From positions 1 to 8,355 of the forward strand of contig DAIUKO010000336.1 in NCBI GenBank assembly GCA_036848175.1: 8,355 bases of DNA, written 5' to 3'. Below, one piece after another: positions 5,198-8,355 of this stretch. The notes under the pieces were generated by a model. It did no database searches. It was not told the origin of the DNA and saw nothing but the letters and a program-made list of their open reading frames with translations. Source of the stretch: QHWF01 sp036848175 (GTDB lineage: Bacteria; Acidobacteriota; Vicinamibacteria; Vicinamibacterales; CAVVIG01). A program made the position numbers and the translations under genes. Numbering within the stretch: position 1 is the stretch's first letter; each line of letters opens with the position of its first letter.

Positions 5198-8100
5198 ATG
5201 CGACACATTCGTTCCGCAGTGTGGCTGTCCGTGCTCGTCGCGCTCCTCGTCGCAAGCCCGGCGCTTGCGCAAACAGGCCAGATCAACGGTGTGATCACCG
5301 ACAACACAGGCGCGATCGTTCCCGGCGCCACCGTCAAGGCGGTCGAAGTCGCGACCGGATTGTCGAGAGAGACCGTCACCGGGGCGGATGGCCGCTTCAT
5401 CTTCACGTCACTGCGTCCGACCACCTACGACATCACCGCCGAGCTCACCGGGTTCCGCACCGCCACGCGCAAAGGTGTACTGCTGCAGGCCAACGAGAAC
5501 CTCACCGTGAATTTCGCCATCGAGCTCGGCGCGCTCGCGGAAACGATCACGGTGGCGGGCGAATCACCCGTCGTCGACGTCACCTCGTCGGCCCTGAACG
5601 AAGTGGTCGACTCGAAGCGGATCGTCGAGCTGCCGCTGCAGGGCCGCGACGCGGCGAAGCTGAGCACGCTCGTGGCGGGAATGGTCCTGACGGCGGTCGA
5701 TCAGGAATCCGGGAAAACCATTCCGGGCGCGCTGCGGCTGTCGACCAACGGCACCGAGTCGCGCCAGGTGTCGTTCCGCCTCGACGGCACGAGCCACACC
5801 GATCCGTACTTCCAGCAGAATCAGCCGTTCCCGTTCCCCGACGCGCTCCAGGAGTTCAGCATCCAGACCAGCAACTACAGCGCGGCGCAAGGCAACAGCG
5901 CCGGCGCGGTGGTGAACGCGATCACGCGATCGGGAACCAACGTGTTCCACGGCGGCGGGTTCGGCTATCTGCGCGATCGCACCTTCAACGCGAAGAATTT
6001 CTTCTCGCCGGAAAAGGACTTCCTCAAGCGGCAACAGTACGGCGGCTATCTCGGCGGTCCGGTTCAGAAGGGAAAAACATTCTTCTTCGCCGGCTGGCAG
6101 GGTACCCGCCTCGAGAACGTGGGCACGACGAAGACCGCCACGGTGCCGACCGCCGAACAGCGCGCCGGAAATTTCGGCAGCACGGTGGTGCGAGATCCGT
6201 TGACGGGACAGCCGTTCCCGAACAATCAGATACCGGTGTCGCGATTCGATCCCTCGTCGGTGAACGTGCTGAAGTTCATCCCGGTGCCGGGCGGTGACGG
6301 ACGAATCCTGATCCCGCGCCGGATCGGCCAGCAGGACGATCAGCTGGTCGTGAAAGGCGATCGGACCGTCGGTCAGAAGGATCAGCTGACCGTCCGGTAC
6401 TTCCTCGACAACTTCCACAACGATCCGACGTACACCGAGGGCAACCTTCTCAGCTACAGCAATCCGACGCTCGCCGCCACGACGCGCATGCAGAACATCG
6501 TTGGCGGCTGGACGAAGACGATTTCATCGACGCTGCTGAATGAAGCGCGCGCCGGCTACAACCACACGTTCTCGCGGCGCTTTCCGCCGCCCGGCGTGCC
6601 GTCGATGCAGGACCTCGGCGTCCGGCTGCCGATCTATCCGGCGCTGGCGTCGATCTCCGAGATCAACGCCAACAACTTCTTCAACATCGGCGACAACCTC
6701 GAGGCGTCGTTCTATCGTCCCGGCATCGAGCTCAACGACCGCGCCGCGTGGATCCTGGGGAAGCACAACATGCAGTTCGGCGGAGAGTGGCAGCGGTATA
6801 CCGTCGAGATCCGCAATCAGTTCCGCCGCGCCGGCCACTTCCAGTTCAACGGCAACGCCACCACCGGCACCGGCAACACGCTCGCCGATTTCCTGCTCGG
6901 GCAGCTCAGTCAGTTCGATCAAGGCACTGGCGAGTACAAAGACTACGTCGTCAACTACGGGTCGCTGTTTTTCCAGGACGATTTCAGGGTCACGCCGCGG
7001 CTGACGCTGAACCTCGGCGCTCGACTCGAATCGACGCCGCCGTGGCACGAGAAGGTCGGCCGGATCGAAATGTTCCGGCTGAGCGACTACCAGAGTAACG
7101 TGCACTCCACGCTGTTCCCGCTGGCGCCGCGCGGCGAATTGTTCCGCGGCGATCCCGGCGTCCCGGAAGACGGTACCGAACCGACCGTGCTCAACTTCGG
7201 GCCGCGCGTCGGCTTCGCGTGGGACATCACCGGCGACGGGAAAACGAGCCTCCGCGGCGGCGGCGGCGCGTTCTACGACCAGCATCGCGACGGCGAGTCG
7301 GGCAACGGCGCGGTCAACGCGGCGCCGTGGAACCTCCGACTGTCGGTGGTGCGGCCGAGCGGGCCGTTCTCCGATCCGTATCGCGGGCGGAACGACTTCA
7401 ACCTGATCAACGACTCCGTCATCGGCACGCCGCAGGCGCCGTTTCCGACGCCGGTCCTGATCGAGACGCTGGACGAGAAATACCACACGCCGGTGACCTA
7501 CAACTTCAACCTGACGTTCGAGCGTGAGGTGATGCGGGGCGTGATGGCGCGCGCTGCCTACGTCGGCTCGCGGAACCGCAACGGCCGCATCACCGTGTCG
7601 ATGAACCCCGCCGTCGCCACCATCCCCGGCGCGACGACCGGCAATACCGACGCGCGGCGGCTGTTTGCGGCCGACGGAATCGGTCAGGTCAACCTGCAGC
7701 TTCAGAACCGCAGTTCGAACTATAACGGCATGCAGTTGACGCTGACGAAGCGCTTCTCGCGAGGATTCCAGATCAGCGGCAACTACACGCTGTCGAAGAT
7801 CGAAGGCGACTTCGCGGGCGAGCGGCAGTTGACCGGCGGCGAGGTGATTCCGTACTACATGTATCAGGATCCGGCGATCGTGCGGGGGCCGCTCGATCAG
7901 GATCACCGTCATCGCTTCACGACTTCGTGGGTGTGGGATCTTCCGGGTGAGAACATCTCGTCGACTCCCGTGCGTTGGGTCATCGGAGGATGGCAGTGGT
8001 CCGGCGTGATGCAGTATCAGACCGGCCGGCCGTTCACCGTGACCAGCGGCACCGACAATTCGCTCGACGGCATCGGCAACGATCGCGCGAAGCTGACCGC

Positions 8101-8355
8101 CGCCGACTTCAACGCCATTCCCAACGCGCCGTGCGCCAACTGCGTCTGGTACTTCAACCCGGCCGCCTTTGCCACCAACGATCTCGGCACCTTCGGCAAC
8201 GTCGGCAAGGGCGCCTACTACGGCCCGCGGCTGCACCTCTGGGATATGGGCCTCTCGAAGAACTTCCGCTTCAACGGCGGGCAGTACGTGCAGTTCCGCA
8301 TCGAGTTCTTCAACATCTTCAACATGGTCAACTTCGACGTGCCGAATACGGCCGT
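5198..8355 (+). CDS. TonB-dependent outer-membrane receptor, carboxypeptidase-regulatory/Oar-like (3' end outside window)
   Basis: From the ATG at 5198, preceded by AGGAG, the frame stays open to the edge (1,052 codons). Residues 1-24 are a Sec signal peptide ending ALA. A carboxypeptidase-regulatory-like beta-sandwich follows (about 27-112: GQINGVITDNTGAIVPGATV, then GADGRFIFTSLRP and YDITAELTGF). The plug starts near ETITVAGESPVVDV and includes LPLQGRD and a gating stretch, FPDALQEFSIQTSNYSAAQG. The rest is a large outer-membrane barrel with alternating aromatic strands. The final visible segment, RIEFFNIFNMVNFDVPN, is typical of the last 50 or so residues before the terminal strand, so little is missing. 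A CANC pair (C979, C982) in a late loop is usual in this group. Relatives import oligosaccharides, peptides or siderophores using TonB-ExbBD energy; no SusD-like partner is seen within the window. Ligand unknown. Confidence 0.95.
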   Translation, partial: MRHIRSAVWLSVLVALLVASPALAQTGQINGVITDNTGAIVPGATVKAVEVATGLSRETVTGADGRFIFTSLRPTTYDITAELTGFRTATRKGVLLQANENLTVNFAIELGALAETITVAGESPVVDVTSSALNEVVDSKRIVELPLQGRDAAKLSTLVAGMVLTAVDQESGKTIPGALRLSTNGTESRQVSFRLDGTSHTDPYFQQNQPFPFPDALQEFSIQTSNYSAAQGNSAGAVVNAITRSGTNVFHGGGFGYLRDRTFNAKNFFSPEKDFLKRQQYGGYLGGPVQKGKTFFFAGWQGTRLENVGTTKTATVPTAEQRAGNFGSTVVRDPLTGQPFPNNQIPVSRFDPSSVNVLKFIPVPGGDGRILIPRRIGQQDDQLVVKGDRTVGQKDQLTVRYFLDNFHNDPTYTEGNLLSYSNPTLAATTRMQNIVGGWTKTISSTLLNEARAGYNHTFSRRFPPPGVPSMQDLGVRLPIYPALASISEINANNFFNIGDNLEASFYRPGIELNDRAAWILGKHNMQFGGEWQRYTVEIRNQFRRAGHFQFNGNATTGTGNTLADFLLGQLSQFDQGTGEYKDYVVNYGSLFFQDDFRVTPRLTLNLGARLESTPPWHEKVGRIEMFRLSDYQSNVHSTLFPLAPRGELFRGDPGVPEDGTEPTVLNFGPRVGFAWDITGDGKTSLRGGGGAFYDQHRDGESGNGAVNAAPWNLRLSVVRPSGPFSDPYRGRNDFNLINDSVIGTPQAPFPTPVLIETLDEKYHTPVTYNFNLTFEREVMRGVMARAAYVGSRNRNGRITVSMNPAVATIPGATTGNTDARRLFAADGIGQVNLQLQNRSSNYNGMQLTLTKRFSRGFQISGNYTLSKIEGDFAGERQLTGGEVIPYYMYQDPAIVRGPLDQDHRHRFTTSWVWDLPGENISSTPVRWVIGGWQWSGVMQYQTGRPFTVTSGTDNSLDGIGNDRAKLTAADFNAIPNAPCANCVWYFNPAAFATNDLGTFGNVGKGAYYGPRLHLWDMGLSKNFRFNGGQYVQFRIEFFNIFNMVNFDVPNTA

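Noticed and set aside
5221..6297. 358-codon plus-strand frame inside the receptor
   Set aside because: It is an arginine-rich out-of-frame reading of the receptor N-terminus. The 5198 frame has the signal peptide, domains and ribosome site.
8132..8143. CANC in the receptor as a haem or metal motif
   Set aside because: There is no following histidine for a CxxCH haem site, and such a pair is common in loops of this receptor group.
6524..8236. 570-codon open frame on the minus strand
   Set aside because: It is antisense to the clearly coding TonB-dependent receptor. Its composition (R, V, E, A rich, without domain motifs) is what a GC-rich gene gives in the opposite frame.

Overview
The window looks like a GC-rich chromosomal fragment from an acidobacterium, possibly of the Vicinamibacteria/Luteitalea type. 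The clues are a TonB-dependent receptor with an N-terminal carboxypeptidase-regulatory domain and no visible SusD partner, a LamG-like secreted protein of a type I associate with that phylum, and several exported enzymes. This placement rests on remembered family distributions, not on a search. All five genes appear to encode exported proteins: four with Sec-type signal peptides and one with a twin-arginine signal.

Layout from left to right. Positions 1-847 (minus, 3' end outside the window) encode a secreted creatininase-family metal amidohydrolase. A 45-bp gap with a -10-like motif close to each start separates it from a divergent Tat-exported lactonase-family beta-propeller (893-2053, plus). 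That gene converges on a quinoprotein-type beta-propeller dehydrogenase (2166-3884, minus). The gap between their 3' ends is almost filled by a near-perfect 90-bp hairpin made of 8-bp CACGAAGG-type units. The quinoprotein gene is divergent from a LamG/jellyroll protein (3883-4647, plus), and their proposed start codons interlock in one CATG tetramer.

A gene-free stretch follows (4648-5197). Its first part (about 4654-4975) is a nested palindromic element: mirrored 55-bp arms built from ACGGAG units enclose a second, 11-bp inverted repeat and three further hairpins. Its second part is the leader of the last gene. Position 5198 to the right edge encodes most of a roughly 1,100-residue Oar/Cna-like TonB-dependent outer-membrane receptor.

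A working relationship among the genes can only be inferred. A periplasmic quinoprotein that oxidises an alcohol or sugar, and a periplasmic lactonase-like propeller that opens lactones, could act in sequence, and the receptor would import a large or scarce ligand. The genes are not one operon, since their orientations alternate. I see no phage, CRISPR, toxin-antitoxin or transposase genes and no defined new system. The most unusual content is the pair of palindromic intergenic elements, followed by the apparently substituted cofactor-site positions of the quinoprotein.
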